The notes beneath the pieces were generated by a model. The model worked only from the letters and a program-made list of their open reading frames with translations, did no database searches and was not told the DNA's origin. Made by a program: the position numbers and the translations under genes. Below are positions 8,219-17,994 of a DNA stretch of 34,797 nucleotides, piece after piece (the first letter of the stretch is position 1; each line of letters starts with the position of its first letter). Source of the stretch: an uncultured Bacteroidota bacterium (GTDB taxonomy: Bacteria; Bacteroidota; Bacteroidia; Flavobacteriales; Flavobacteriaceae); the NCBI GenBank assembly GCA_937136025.1, contig CAKZOC010000272.1, positions 1-34,797 of the forward strand, read 5' to 3'.

Positions 8219-9802
8219 TCAGGACTTGGGCCCCGCTTTCAAAATATCGGCATTTACGCCTGCTTCGAACTTTTTAAAGTTTTCGGTAAACAACCCGATC
8301 AACTTTGTCTTTGTGTTTTCGAAGTTCTCTTTATCGGCCCAGGTAGACTTGGGGTTGAGTACTTCTGAGGGAACCTCGGGACAACTTTGTGGGATTTCAA
8401 AGCCAAAGGCTTCGTCTTTGGTAAAAGAAACACCCTCAAAATCTCCGTGGTGAATGGCATCGATCATAGCTCGTGTGTATTTGAGTTTGATTCGGGAGCC
8501 CACACCATGACCACCCCCGGTCCATCCGGTATTCACCAACCAGGCATTTACCTTGTGCTCTTTCATTTTATGAGCGAGTAACTCGGCGTATTTATTTGGG
8601 TGCCACATCATAAAGGCGGCTCCAAAACACGCGCTAAAGGTAGCCTGGGGTTCGGTAACCCCCATTTCGGTTCCGGCAACCTTGGCGGTATACCCGGAAA
8701 TAAAATGATAGCTCGCTTGCTCTGGGCTGAGTTTACTTACGGGCGGCAGCACGCCGAAGGCATCACAGGTAAGAAAGATGATGTTTTTCGGATGCCCGGC
8801 CACACAAGGGATCTGAACATTTTCGATATGTTCAATGGGATAAGAGGCCCGGGTGTTCTGCGTAATAGAGGTATCTGAATAATCGACCTTACGGGTGCTC
8901 TTATCGTAAACTAAGTTTTCGAGAACGGTTCCAAATCGGATCGCGTTAAAAATATCCGGTTCACTCTCAGCGGAGAGATCAATCGCTTTAGCATAACATC
9001 CCCCTTCGATATTAAAGGTGCCGTCGTCTGTCCAGCAGTGTTCGTCATCCCCGATGAGTTTGCGTTTTGGATCGGCGCTCAGTGTTGTTTTCCCTGTGCC
9101 CGAGAGCCCAAAGAGGAGGGTTACATCTCCTGCTTCGCCTACATTGGCAGAACAGTGCATCGGCAGTACGTCTTCAAGAGGCATCAGATAATTCATAACG
9201 CCGAATATTCCCTTTTTCATCTCCCCGGCGTATTGGGTTCCCAGGATGACGATTTCCTTATTTTCCAAATTGACATCTACAGATGTTTTTGAGGTCATTT
9301 CGGAGGTATAGCTATTTGCGGGAAAACCACCTGCATTTAATATGACGTAATCAGGAGTTCCAAAATCGGCCAGTTCCGCAGCCGTTGGCATGATCAGCAT
9401 GTTCTGCATGAACAGGGAGTGATATGCACGGGTACAGATAATACGGACTTTAATACGGTATTTTGGATCCCAGCCTGCAAAGGCATCCACAACAAAGAGT
9501 CTTTCACAAATATTGAGATAGTCGATAGCGCGTTCCCGGTTCACGAAATACGTATGTTCGTCCAGGCCAATATTAATGGGTCCCCAGTCGATGTTCTTTT
9601 CCGATTCAGGATTTCGCACTATACGCTTGTCTTTCGGACTGCGACCTGTTTTTTCACCGGAGTAAACCAGTAGGGCGCCAACATCGGAAATCGCCGTACC
9701 GGCTTCATTTCGTAAACCGATCTCGTATAACACAGGAACACTGCTGTTTCGATGAATTTTTTCTACGTCGATCCCATATTGGGAGAGGTTAAATTTAGCC
9801 AT
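8219..9802 (-). CDS. pckA: Phosphoenolpyruvate carboxykinase (ATP)
   Basis: This 527-residue ATP-dependent enzyme converts oxaloacetate to phosphoenolpyruvate and CO2, the entry step of gluconeogenesis. The P-loop GLSGTGKT at residues 232-239 and the metal- and nucleotide-binding segment [11 protein letters not shown] at about 251-261 mark the ATP type. The RSPKDK segment near 54-59 fits the oxaloacetate-binding arginine region. Full family length and an ATG at 9800-9802 give a clear start. It is the only minus-strand gene I accept here, and it faces the DUF2807 gene. With maeB further along it covers the C4/C3 node of central metabolism. I could not identify a convincing promoter in the 180 bases between it and ruvB. 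Confidence 0.97.
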   Translation of the reverse strand: MAKFNLSQYGIDVEKIHRNSSVPVLYEIGLRNEAGTAISDVGALLVYSGEKTGRSPKDKRIVRNPESEKNIDWGPINIGLDEHTYFVNRERAIDYLNICERLFVVDAFAGWDPKYRIKVRIICTRAYHSLFMQNMLIMPTAAELADFGTPDYVILNAGGFPANSYTSEMTSKTSVDVNLENKEIVILGTQYAGEMKKGIFGVMNYLMPLEDVLPMHCSANVGEAGDVTLLFGLSGTGKTTLSADPKRKLIGDDEHCWTDDGTFNIEGGCYAKAIDLSAESEPDIFNAIRFGTVLENLVYDKSTRKVDYSDTSITQNTRASYPIEHIENVQIPCVAGHPKNIIFLTCDAFGVLPPVSKLSPEQASYHFISGYTAKVAGTEMGVTEPQATFSACFGAAFMMWHPNKYAELLAHKMKEHKVNAWLVNTGWTGGGHGVGSRIKLKYTRAMIDAIHHGDFEGVSFTKDEAFGFEIPQSCPEVPSEVLNPKSTWADKENFENTKTKLIGLFTENFKKFEAGVNADILKAGPKS

Positions 9803-9969
9803 AGAGTCAAGTGTTTTTGGCAGTTAATGGTACAACAGTTTTGCCCTGTTTTACGCTTTGGAATTAAAGTACAAAGAAGCGGAATTTCAGGAGTTAAAAA
9901 CATGATAAATATCAAAGAATTTCAACAAAATAGACTGTCCGACTGATTCCGTGTAGCTTTCAGTTTCCC

Positions 9970-9977
9970 TATCTTTG
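9970..9977 (+). promoter_or_regulatory. Promoter -7 element for ruvB
   Basis: TATCTTTG matches the TAnnTTTG consensus exactly; TTC at 9947-9949 stands 20 bases upstream in place of the usual TTG. It ends seven bases before the ruvB ATG, which implies an almost leaderless transcript. Confidence 0.65.
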
Positions 9978-9984
9978 TTCTGTT

Positions 9985-11007
9985 ATGAATGAACACCTCG
10001 ACCCTTCAGCCGATCACCTTTCACAGGAGGAACTCGATATAGAAAGGGCATTGAGACCTATCTCTTTTGATGATTTCACCGGACAGCGGAAGGTATTGGA
10101 AAACCTGCAGGTTTTCGTACAGGCTGCCAATATGCGGCAGGAAGCTCTGGACCACACCTTATTGCACGGCCCGCCGGGTCTGGGCAAAACGACTTTGGCC
10201 CATATTCTGGCCAATGAACTCGGAGTGGGTTTGAAAGTCTCCTCCGGTCCTGTTTTAGACAAGCCGGGAGATCTGGCCGGGCTGTTGACAAACCTCGAAG
10301 AACGGGATGTCCTCTTTATAGACGAAATCCATCGACTGAGTCCTGTGGTGGAAGAATATCTCTATTCGGCCATGGAAGACTTTAAGATCGATATTATGAT
10401 CGAGTCCGGGCCGAATGCGCGTTCTGTTCAGATACACCTCAGCCCTTTTACCCTGGTAGGGGCCACGACGCGTTCCGGATTGCTTACCGCCCCCATGCGC
10501 GCCCGCTTTGGGATAAATAGCCGTCTGGAGTACTACGACACGGAACTTTTGGCGAACATTGTAGAGCGGTCCGCCGATATCCTGAAAGTGCCCATCACTC
10601 AGGAGGCCGCCATAGAAATTGCGGGAAGGAGCAGGGGTACCCCCAGAATCTGCAATGCCCTGCTGCGACGTATCCGCGATTTTGCACAGATCAAAGGAAA
10701 TGGAAAAATAGACCTGGAGATATCGAAGTACGGCTTGCACGCCCTTAACGTAGATACGTACGGACTCGATGAGATGGATAATAAAATTTTATCGACCATT
10801 ATAGATAAATTCAAAGGGGGTCCTGTGGGATTGAACACCGTGGCTACGGCGGTTTCCGAAAATGCCGAAACGATAGAGGAAGTGTACGAACCTTTCCTGA
10901 TTCAACAGGGATTCCTGATGCGCACTCCCAGAGGGAGGGAGGTTACAGAACTGGCTTACCGCCATTTGGGGAAGATCCGCGGGGGAGATCCTCCCGGTTT
11001 ATTTTAA
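9985..11007 (+). CDS. ruvB: Holliday junction branch migration helicase RuvB
   Basis: This 340-residue AAA+ motor drives branch migration at Holliday junctions together with RuvA. Visible motifs are Walker [10 protein letters not shown] (62-70), Walker B FIDEIH (111-116), sensor 1 GATTRSG (159-165), the arginine-finger segment MRARFG (171-176), and the C-terminal winged helix ending [17 protein letters not shown]. Length is normal for the family. It is not adjacent to ruvA, which lies about 10 kb downstream. The P450 gene starts 15 bases after its stop and may be co-transcribed. Confidence 0.98.
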   Translation: MNEHLDPSADHLSQEELDIERALRPISFDDFTGQRKVLENLQVFVQAANMRQEALDHTLLHGPPGLGKTTLAHILANELGVGLKVSSGPVLDKPGDLAGLLTNLEERDVLFIDEIHRLSPVVEEYLYSAMEDFKIDIMIESGPNARSVQIHLSPFTLVGATTRSGLLTAPMRARFGINSRLEYYDTELLANIVERSADILKVPITQEAAIEIAGRSRGTPRICNALLRRIRDFAQIKGNGKIDLEISKYGLHALNVDTYGLDEMDNKILSTIIDKFKGGPVGLNTVATAVSENAETIEEVYEPFLIQQGFLMRTPRGREVTELAYRHLGKIRGGDPPGLF

Positions 11008-11022
11008 GACCTTCATTCTATA

Positions 11023-12402
11023 ATGCCTGTAAAATCCGAGACTGCGAATACCCCTGAATCCGAAGGAAGCCATCGAGGCCCTGAGGCGGTCCATCAGGTT
11101 TCTCAATGGGAAGTATTTAAGAATCGAAAACGCATCCTCAGGAATCCACTGCCGTTTCATCAGGAGAAGTTTGAGCAATACGGCAATACATTTATCGTTC
11201 ACATCGGACCCGGAAAACGAATTGTCTTCACAAGAGAACCGGAAACGGTACGAAATATCCTTCAGAAGAACCATCGAAATTACAGGAAGTCTGAATTACA
11301 AACCCGGGACCTGGCCAAGTATATCGGGCATGGAATTCTGACCAGTGAGGGGGATTTTTGGCGGAAACACCGCAAGATGATACAACCGGCATTTCACAAG
11401 GAACAGTTACAGGGGTTAATCGATCTGATGTACCGCGCCATTCGCGAGGAGTTGTCCGGTCTGCCGGAAGACCAGATTATCGATATTTTTCCGAAAATGA
11501 GCGACCTCGCCTTTCAGGTTGTGGCCCAGTCCCTTTTTCGGGCGGGAGATTTCCGGGAAGATATGAACCGAATACAGGAGATTACGGAGGACAATCAGAA
11601 AATGCTGATTCGCGAAATGCGACAACCTTATCTGAAGTGGTGGTTTCAATTGTCGGGCCGTATCGAGCATCATCTCGGGCTTTCTCAGGAGGCCAGAAAT
11701 ATTCTCGACGATCTTATTGAAGATCGGATACGTTCCGGAGAGCGGCGGGGGGATCTTCTCGATATGTTGCTCGATGCCCGCTATGAAGATGGCAGCCCGA
11801 TGCCCAGGAAACAACTCATAGATGAGTTGATTATCCTCTTTACTGCCGGCCATGAAACCACGGCCAATGCCCTTAGTTTCGCTATTTTCCTCATTGCGTC
11901 CCATCCCCAGGTTCAGCAGCGGTTGTACCAGGAAGTCCGCGAGCTGGATTTTGAGGGCGATAAACTGAAAACACTTCGCAGCCTGGGTTATGCCCAGCAA
12001 TGCATCGAAGAGGCGATGCGACTTTTTCCGCCCGTATATGTAATCGACAGAGTATCTGTGCATCCGGAAACACTCCACGGACATACCTTTCCCGGTGGTA
12101 CGACCTGGCTTTTAAGTATCTATGAACTGCACCGCAGTCCAAACCTTTGGGATAATCCCGAAACCTTCATGCCGGAGCGATTTGAACCCGAACTTAGAAA
12201 AAAGTACTCCGGGTTTTATTTTCCTTTTGGTGCCGGCCCCCGAATGTGTATCGGGAATGTTTTTGCCATGAACGAAATGATGTTGACCATAGGTTGGCTC
12301 TTCCAGAATTACCGAATCACCACCCCGGCAAAATCCCTCACCCTGAATCCGTTGATTTCATTGAAACCGGGCAGGGTGCCAGTGGAGCTGCATTCGCGCT
12401 GA
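11023..12402 (+). CDS. Cytochrome P450, substrate unknown
   Basis: This 459-residue soluble P450 has all signature elements: helix C motif W113xxxR117, I-helix oxygen-activation motif AGHETT (275-280), ExxR at Glu330-Arg333, and the heme-binding loop FGAGPRMCIG with Cys409 as the thiolate ligand. There is no N-terminal membrane anchor and no fused reductase, so it needs separate redox partners, none of which is in this window. It starts 15 bases after ruvB. The general look (AGHETT, EAMRLFPP) fits fatty-acid or terpenoid hydroxylases, but the substrate cannot be read from sequence. The next genes, an AraC-type regulator and an FAD oxidase, could belong to the same oxidative function. Confidence 0.95.
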   Translation: MPVKSETANTPESEGSHRGPEAVHQVSQWEVFKNRKRILRNPLPFHQEKFEQYGNTFIVHIGPGKRIVFTREPETVRNILQKNHRNYRKSELQTRDLAKYIGHGILTSEGDFWRKHRKMIQPAFHKEQLQGLIDLMYRAIREELSGLPEDQIIDIFPKMSDLAFQVVAQSLFRAGDFREDMNRIQEITEDNQKMLIREMRQPYLKWWFQLSGRIEHHLGLSQEARNILDDLIEDRIRSGERRGDLLDMLLDARYEDGSPMPRKQLIDELIILFTAGHETTANALSFAIFLIASHPQVQQRLYQEVRELDFEGDKLKTLRSLGYAQQCIEEAMRLFPPVYVIDRVSVHPETLHGHTFPGGTTWLLSIYELHRSPNLWDNPETFMPERFEPELRKKYSGFYFPFGAGPRMCIGNVFAMNEMMLTIGWLFQNYRITTPAKSLTLNPLISLKPGRVPVELHSR

Positions 12403-12493
12403 TCTTTAAGTGATCCCGGGCTCCATATGGGCTGCACTGCCATATTTTTTGTATCTTCAAGGGGTTCCCTCCCACACTTAAATTTTCAAACAG

Positions 12494-13576
12494 ATGCCCT
12501 ATTACATGGATTTTCACATATTCGATAAGGTTACCGTTGAGGAGGTGAAACAAGCCCATATGGCAGATCAGTCCGTTCAAAGCCGACTTGGGGTGAAATA
12601 CCATCAGTTTTGGGTCAATGAGGAATTAGGGACTGTATTTTGTCTTATAGAGGGTCCCGATGCGGAAGCGTGTCAACAAGTCCACAGGGAAGCCCATGGG
12701 AATGTAGCTTGCAATATTACGGAGGTCAAGAAGGGGTTTTACCAGCAGTTTATGGGGCGGGAGGCCAATCTGGACCATGGAATGGTACTTAAACCCGATG
12801 GACAGTTAGATACCGGACAACGGTATCTTTTGGTGGTCGACCTGGTATACCTTACCAACATCACCCCTTTAGAGGACTATCAAAAACTTCCAAACCCCTC
12901 CTCTCCGGCGGTGATTATTTCCAATGTGGTCCGGGAATATGGGGGGAATACGATCAGGAATCACTGGGATGACAGCAAACTGGGGGTTTTTGACTCCGAA
13001 GAGAAGGCTCTGAAGGGAGCCCTTGAGATCAAAAAACTACTGAGTTCCCTGAAAGAAACCGTTAGTTTTAAAATGGGCCTCAGTCTGGGACAACCCATGT
13101 CGCAGAACCACGGATTTTTTGAAGCCGCCCTTCGCAACGCCCAGATGCTCAATGTGGTTGCTGAGGAAGGACAGTTGATCGTAGATTTTGAGATTGAAAA
13201 GAACGCTCCCGGCATACAACAGGCCACTTCAGATCCGGAGGTCAGGATTCTGTCAGCCTCCCAACAAACGTTTTTAAAATCATTTTTTATCCTGATCCAG
13301 AAACATTTGAATGATTCCAGCTTTTCAGTCAATTTTATGACCTCGGAACTCGGAATAAGCCGACCCCAACTCTACCGTCGCATCGTTGAAATTACCGGCC
13401 GCTCAGCAAATCATTTCATACGGGATATCCGTTTGCGCAAAGCCCTGTCTTTACTTCTGGAAAATCGCTACAGCGTTTCTGAAATTGCCTATGAAGTGGG
13501 GTTCGGGACGCCCTCCTATTTTACCAAGCGTTTTCAGGAGAAGTACGGGGTGGCCCCTTCTAAAATTGCAGGATAA
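12494..13576 (+). CDS. AraC-family regulator with N-terminal DUF4242 and degenerate nucleotide-cyclase-like domain
   Basis: This 360-residue protein has three recognisable parts. Residues 1-89 resemble DUF4242, a small ferredoxin-like domain of the SCO4226 nickel-binding type. Residues 108-236 follow the pattern of a class III nucleotide cyclase domain: an LLVVDLVYLT strand with Asp116, a WDDSKLGVFDSEEKAL segment (158-173) and a GHFFEAALRNAQMLN-like helix (207-220; here NHGFF). The catalytic Asn and Arg of that helix are replaced by Arg214 and Met218, so it is probably a non-catalytic sensor. Residues 250-360 form an AraC DNA-binding domain with two helix-turn-helix units, ending IAYEVGFGTPSYFTKRFQ. 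The architecture suggests a one-component regulator. Its ligand and targets are unknown; the neighbouring P450 and FAD oxidase genes are candidates. Confidence 0.85.
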   Translation: MPYYMDFHIFDKVTVEEVKQAHMADQSVQSRLGVKYHQFWVNEELGTVFCLIEGPDAEACQQVHREAHGNVACNITEVKKGFYQQFMGREANLDHGMVLKPDGQLDTGQRYLLVVDLVYLTNITPLEDYQKLPNPSSPAVIISNVVREYGGNTIRNHWDDSKLGVFDSEEKALKGALEIKKLLSSLKETVSFKMGLSLGQPMSQNHGFFEAALRNAQMLNVVAEEGQLIVDFEIEKNAPGIQQATSDPEVRILSASQQTFLKSFFILIQKHLNDSSFSVNFMTSELGISRPQLYRRIVEITGRSANHFIRDIRLRKALSLLLENRYSVSEIAYEVGFGTPSYFTKRFQEKYGVAPSKIAG

Positions 13577-13795
13577 CAGGACCGTCCTTGCTTTACCGTA
13601 GATACGCCAGACTTTTTTAGAACATAAGTACAACCCCAATGGGAACACGACCTGTGGTGCCCCTGTCATGGAGTCAAGTGGTGAACCACCTGTTCTAGAG
13701 TACGAACCATTTCTACAACGCTCTGTCTCATAAAAGAAGTAGCTTGACCTTGGGGAAATTCCCATAAAACAACTCAATTAATATATTCATAGAAG
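13577..13795. other. Non-coding gap with short palindromes, possible operator region
   Basis: This 219-base gap lies between the AraC-type gene and the FAD oxidoreductase. It contains the palindrome GTGGT-GA-ACCAC at 13678-13689. It also has an inverted pair TAGAACA (13618-13624) and TGTTCTA (13691-13697). No T tract follows the palindrome, so it is not a standard terminator, and no TAnnTTTG element is visible. An operator role is only inferred from the adjacent regulator. Confidence 0.3.
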
Positions 13796-15160
13796 ATGTT
13801 CGCAAAATTAAAATCTCAACTGCATGCGCAGACCCTTGTAGCCGGAGATAGCGGTTATGATGAGGCTCGAAAAATTTACAATGGCATGATCGACAAGCAC
13901 CCGGGGATCATTGTCAGGTGTACCACAGCACAAGAAGTATCCCAGGCCGTCCGCCTGGCCAGGGAAGAAAAACTCGAAGTATCCATACGAAGCGGAGGAC
14001 ACAATGGAGCCGGCCTGGCCCTTGTGGACGGGGGTATGGTCATCGATTTGTCCGGGATGAAAGGCATTGCCATAGATGCCGGCAAGCAACAGGCAAAAGT
14101 GGAACCCGGGAATACGCTGTCAGAGGTAGATCAGGCCACGCACGAACACGGACTGGCGCTGCCCAGCGGAATCATTGGCTCTACGGGAATTGGAGGTATC
14201 ACCCTGGGGGGTGGCCTGGGCTATCTCAGCCGAAAAGGGGGACTCACCATAGACAACCTGCTGGAATGTGAGGTTGTCCTGGCCAATGGCGACCGGGTTA
14301 CCGCCAATGCCACGGAACATCCAGACCTCTTTTGGGCGCTGAGGGGCGGAGGTGGAAATTTCGGAGTGGTCACATCATTCACCTTTAACCTGTTGCCTGT
14401 TAAGAATGTATATGCAGGGCCTATGTTCTGGCCTATGGAAAAGGCCGCCGAAGCCATGCGATTTTACGATAAGGTTACTAAGGATGCCCCGGATGATTTA
14501 TATGGATTTTTTGCATTTTTGATCGTCCCGTCCGGAGATCCTTTCCCCGAACACCTGCACGGGAAAAATGTATGTGGCGTGGTTTGGTGTTATACCGGAG
14601 ATTTGACCGGGGCTGAAGACGTGTTCGCCCCTATTCGGGCATTCGGGCCTCCCATCCTCGATTTTGTTTCGGAAATACCGATGCCTGCATTAAACACGAT
14701 GTTCGATCAGCTCTATCCCCCCGGCCTGCAGTGGTATTGGAGAGCCCACTATGTCAGGGAATTTTCAGAGGGTTTTATTGCGCAAAACATCGCCTTTGGA
14801 AAGGCCATCCCCACGATGCATTCAACCACACATTTATACCCCATTGACGGGAAGGTTCACGCCGTATCCAATGGGGATACGGCATGGGCCAACCGCGATG
14901 CGAGATGGGCACAGGTCATTGTGGGAGTAGATCCCGACCCGGGTAAAGCCACAGAGGTTACGAATTGGTGTAAATCCTATTACGAAGCTCTTCAGCCCTT
15001 TGCGATGAATAAAGGGGCTTATGTGAACTTTATGATGGAGGAAGGAGCAGAACGGGTACAGAGCTCCTATGGAGACAACTATCACAGGCTTGTGAAGATT
15101 AAATCGAAATATGATCCCGACAACTTTTTCCATATAAATCAGAATATCAAGCCTGAATAA
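13796..15160 (+). CDS. FAD-binding oxidoreductase, berberine bridge enzyme type
   Basis: This 454-residue protein has a PCMH-type FAD domain and a C-terminal BBE motif region. The segment RSGGHN places His69 where the family forms a covalent bond to FAD. The loop GIIGSTGIGG, about residues 121-130, has Ser where two-bond members have Cys, so a single covalent link is expected. The C-terminus shows the usual YHRLVKIKSKYDPDNFFH segment. There is no signal peptide or Tat motif, so it is likely cytoplasmic. Family members oxidise sugars, alkaloids or other alcohols with oxygen; the substrate here is unknown. Its stop codon is directly followed by the possible queG ATG. Confidence 0.9.
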   Translation: MFAKLKSQLHAQTLVAGDSGYDEARKIYNGMIDKHPGIIVRCTTAQEVSQAVRLAREEKLEVSIRSGGHNGAGLALVDGGMVIDLSGMKGIAIDAGKQQAKVEPGNTLSEVDQATHEHGLALPSGIIGSTGIGGITLGGGLGYLSRKGGLTIDNLLECEVVLANGDRVTANATEHPDLFWALRGGGGNFGVVTSFTFNLLPVKNVYAGPMFWPMEKAAEAMRFYDKVTKDAPDDLYGFFAFLIVPSGDPFPEHLHGKNVCGVVWCYTGDLTGAEDVFAPIRAFGPPILDFVSEIPMPALNTMFDQLYPPGLQWYWRAHYVREFSEGFIAQNIAFGKAIPTMHSTTHLYPIDGKVHAVSNGDTAWANRDARWAQVIVGVDPDPGKATEVTNWCKSYYEALQPFAMNKGAYVNFMMEEGAERVQSSYGDNYHRLVKIKSKYDPDNFFHINQNIKPE

Positions 15161-16120
15161 ATGTACCTTGTGGGTATGGATGCCAGACATCGCCATACCC
15201 AGTTTATCAAAGCCGAGGCCAAACGCCTTGGCTTTCTTTCTTGTGGCATATCTGAAGCGACATTTCTTGAAGAAGAAGCCCCGCGCCTGGAAGCCTGGCT
15301 CAAAAATAGCATGCAGGGGGAAATGAGTTATATGGCGAATCACTTTGACAAACGCCTTGATCCGAGGCTGCTGGTCCCGGGAGCAAAATCGGTGGTATCT
15401 CTGCTCTACAATTATTTTCCATCTAAAACACAGCGGGACGATACCTACAAGATTTCCAAATATGCTTATGGCGAGGATTATCATTATGTAATCAAGCGCA
15501 AATTGAGGCAACTCCTCTCCGGGATACAGGAAGCCGTTGGAGCGGTTCACGGAAGGGTTTTTGTAGATTCAGCTCCGGTGCTGGACAAGGCCTGGGCAGC
15601 CCGAAGTGGTCTGGGCTGGATCGGAAAAAATTCCAATTTGCTGACCAAAGAGGTGGGCTCCTACTACTTTATTGCCGAGTTAATTCTCGATCTGGAACTG
15701 GATTATGACGGGCCGGTTACGGATCATTGCGGGACATGTACGGCATGTATCGATGCGTGCCCAACGGATGCCATTGTAAAACCTTATGTGGTGGATGGTA
15801 GCCGCTGTATATCTTATTTCACCATAGAACTCAAGAATGAACTTCCCCAGGGTTTAGGGATGGATTTTGACGACTGGGTGTTTGGTTGTGACATCTGCCA
15901 GGACGTTTGCCCTTGGAACCGGTTCGCAACCCCACATAAGGAACCGGCCTTTGATCCAAAACCGGAACTACTCACCAACAGCAGGCAAGAGTGGGAGGAA
16001 CTGACGGAAGAAGTTTTCAGGCGGGTTTTTGACCAATCGGCCGTGGAGCGTACGAAGTTTTCAGGACTGAAGCGGAATATCGCGTATGTAAAAGATTCCG
16101 GGAGCGGGGATAAAGGATAA
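15161..16120 (+). CDS. queG: Epoxyqueuosine reductase QueG
   Basis: This 319-residue cobalamin-dependent iron-sulfur enzyme performs the last step of queuosine synthesis in tRNA, reducing epoxyqueuosine to queuosine. Two ferredoxin-like [4Fe-4S] sites are visible: Cys190, Cys193, Cys196 and Cys200, plus Cys216, Cys243, Cys246 and Cys250. Asp136 in the [12 protein letters not shown] segment fits the catalytic acid. The start is uncertain. The ATG at 15161 abuts the previous stop, but an in-frame ATG at 15176 gives [10 protein letters not shown] and would put the conserved part closer to the N-terminus, as in relatives. Downstream lies a 155-base gap before the symporter, with no clear terminator. 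Confidence 0.96.
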   Translation: MYLVGMDARHRHTQFIKAEAKRLGFLSCGISEATFLEEEAPRLEAWLKNSMQGEMSYMANHFDKRLDPRLLVPGAKSVVSLLYNYFPSKTQRDDTYKISKYAYGEDYHYVIKRKLRQLLSGIQEAVGAVHGRVFVDSAPVLDKAWAARSGLGWIGKNSNLLTKEVGSYYFIAELILDLELDYDGPVTDHCGTCTACIDACPTDAIVKPYVVDGSRCISYFTIELKNELPQGLGMDFDDWVFGCDICQDVCPWNRFATPHKEPAFDPKPELLTNSRQEWEELTEEVFRRVFDQSAVERTKFSGLKRNIAYVKDSGSGDKG

Positions 16121-16275
16121 AAAATCCGGGCAGTTCCATACGCTTTATCCATTTGGAGATCCTGAGCTGGATTTCGGCAAGAATGATAAAGTTGTTATAT
16201 TGAGGGCCACGGGATGAGACCAAAGCCGTTTCCTTCCGCTGAACCGACTAAACAAAACCAACTAAATCTTTTTTT

Positions 16276-17994
16276 ATGGGCGGATTAGGAACGCTGGACA
16301 TTGTAGTCATTGTAGTCTATCTGGTAGGGATCATTATCTATGGGATCTCAAAATCCAAAAGGAGCAGTTCGGAAGACTATTTTTTGGGTGGAAGGACGAT
16401 GACGTGGCCCATTGTAGGGATTGCCCTTTTCTCTGCCAATATTTCGAGTTCGACCCTCGTCGGTTTGGCTTCGGACGGATTTCAGACCAATGTGAATGTC
16501 TATAACTACGAGTGGTACGCGGTGGTTATCCTGATCTTCTTCTCCATTTTTTTCCTCCCCTTTTATCTGAAATCCGGAGTCTATACCATGCCGGAATTCC
16601 TGCAGAAGCGCTATGATAAGCGGTCGAGGTACTACTTTTCGCTGATTACTATCATCGGCAATGTGATGGTAGACACAGCTGCGGGGCTCTATGTGGGAAG
16701 CATTGTTCTTAAATTGCTGTTTCCGGAAACCAGCTCCACCCTGATTATTATCATTCTGGCCATTGCCGCGGCCGCCTATACGATACCCGGGGGCTTGAAT
16801 TCGGTGATTCAGACAGAAGTCATACAAGCGATCCTGCTGATAATCGGTTCGTGCCTGCTCACTTATTTCGCTTTTGAGGAGCTTGGGGGTGGATGGCAAT
16901 CGATGATGGACCGCCTCGATGGAATGCTCGCCTCCGGGGAAGTGAATTTTGGAGACAGAGTCGCCGAGGGTAAGTACGTACCCCAGACAGCAGATGATGT
17001 TTTTAGCCTGGTGCGCCCCAATAATGATGAGTTTATGCCCTGGTGGGGTCTGATTTCCGGAGTAGCCCTGCTCGGGTTTTATTTCTGGGCGAACAACCAG
17101 TTTATGGTACAGCGGGTTTTAGGAGCCAAAGATCTGAATCACGGGCGCTGGGGAGCGCTTTTTGCAGGTTTTCTCAAGCTTCCCGTAATCTTTATCATGG
17201 TCGTTCCCGGGGTGCTGGCGCTTTTGCTGTTTAATAATTTGGATATTTCCGGACTGAATTATCCCCTGGCCACAGGAGGGATGTGCGAAAACCTCGCAGA
17301 TTGTCCGAACCTGACGTACCCCGTACTGCTGTTTCAATTGCTGCCCACCGGAGTACTCGGACTGGTTGTGGCGGGCCTGCTGGCGGCAATGATGTCTTCG
17401 GTTTCGGCCACTTTCAATTCAGCTTCTACCTTGATTACTATGGATTTTATTCGGGAGTTTAAACCCGAGCTTACCAGCAAACAATTGGTGCGTTCCGGGC
17501 AGATTGCCACACTTGTTCTTGTGATCCTGGCTTCGGCCTGGGTGCCCTTTATTGAAAGAGTGAGCGATTCGCTTTGGGGGTACCTTCAGCTTGTCATTGC
17601 CTTTACCAGCCCACCTGTGGTCTCTGCCTTTATCCTCGGGTTATTCTGGAAACGGGCGAATGCCAATGGTGCCTTTTTCAGTCTGATTATCGGGGGTATC
17701 TTTGCGCTTTTCATGATTCTGTCTTTGTCTTTTGATATTTGGCCTTATCTGAACGATTTCCATTTTCTTGCCAAGGCAAATATTTTGTTCCTCATAAGTG
17801 TGCTCGTCCACGTTGTCGTGAGTCTGTCGACAGGTATGCCTGAGGCAGAAAAGGTTGCCGAGTATACCTATAAAAAAGAGTTGTTTACCTCCGAAACCGA
17901 AGAATTAAAGGCCCTTCCATGGTATCAGAACTACCGCTATCTCGCCGTGATACTATTGCTTCTGACCACAGTGATTGTGGTTTGGTTCTGGTAG
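16276..17994 (+). CDS. Sodium/solute symporter (SSS family, SGLT-like)
   Basis: This 572-residue inner-membrane transporter has about 14 predicted helices. The first loop motif EDYFLGGRTM (residues 33-42) and the segment SANISSSTLVGL (54-65) are typical of the sodium:solute symporter family, including SGLT-like sugar carriers. A soluble insertion between helices, about residues 205-255, contains acidic and polar residues. The C-terminus ends in a final helix after a soluble stretch. The substrate could be a sugar, inositol or sialic acid and cannot be decided; there are no sugar-catabolism genes next to it. The gene appears to stand alone. Confidence 0.92.
   Translation: MGGLGTLDIVVIVVYLVGIIIYGISKSKRSSSEDYFLGGRTMTWPIVGIALFSANISSSTLVGLASDGFQTNVNVYNYEWYAVVILIFFSIFFLPFYLKSGVYTMPEFLQKRYDKRSRYYFSLITIIGNVMVDTAAGLYVGSIVLKLLFPETSSTLIIIILAIAAAAYTIPGGLNSVIQTEVIQAILLIIGSCLLTYFAFEELGGGWQSMMDRLDGMLASGEVNFGDRVAEGKYVPQTADDVFSLVRPNNDEFMPWWGLISGVALLGFYFWANNQFMVQRVLGAKDLNHGRWGALFAGFLKLPVIFIMVVPGVLALLLFNNLDISGLNYPLATGGMCENLADCPNLTYPVLLFQLLPTGVLGLVVAGLLAAMMSSVSATFNSASTLITMDFIREFKPELTSKQLVRSGQIATLVLVILASAWVPFIERVSDSLWGYLQLVIAFTSPPVVSAFILGLFWKRANANGAFFSLIIGGIFALFMILSLSFDIWPYLNDFHFLAKANILFLISVLVHVVVSLSTGMPEAEKVAEYTYKKELFTSETEELKALPWYQNYRYLAVILLLLTTVIVVWFW

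Noticed and set aside
9803..9969. Minus-strand promoter for pckA
   Set aside because: The best -7-like match, TACTTTAA on the minus strand at 9864-9871, lacks a -33 TTG at acceptable spacing, so I do not list it.
10255..10740. Long minus-strand frame inside ruvB
   Set aside because: The + strand shows all RuvB motifs; the antisense translation has no recognisable domain.
13678..13689. Palindrome as a terminator
   Set aside because: The stem is only five base pairs with a two-base loop and no T tract; listed only as a possible operator.
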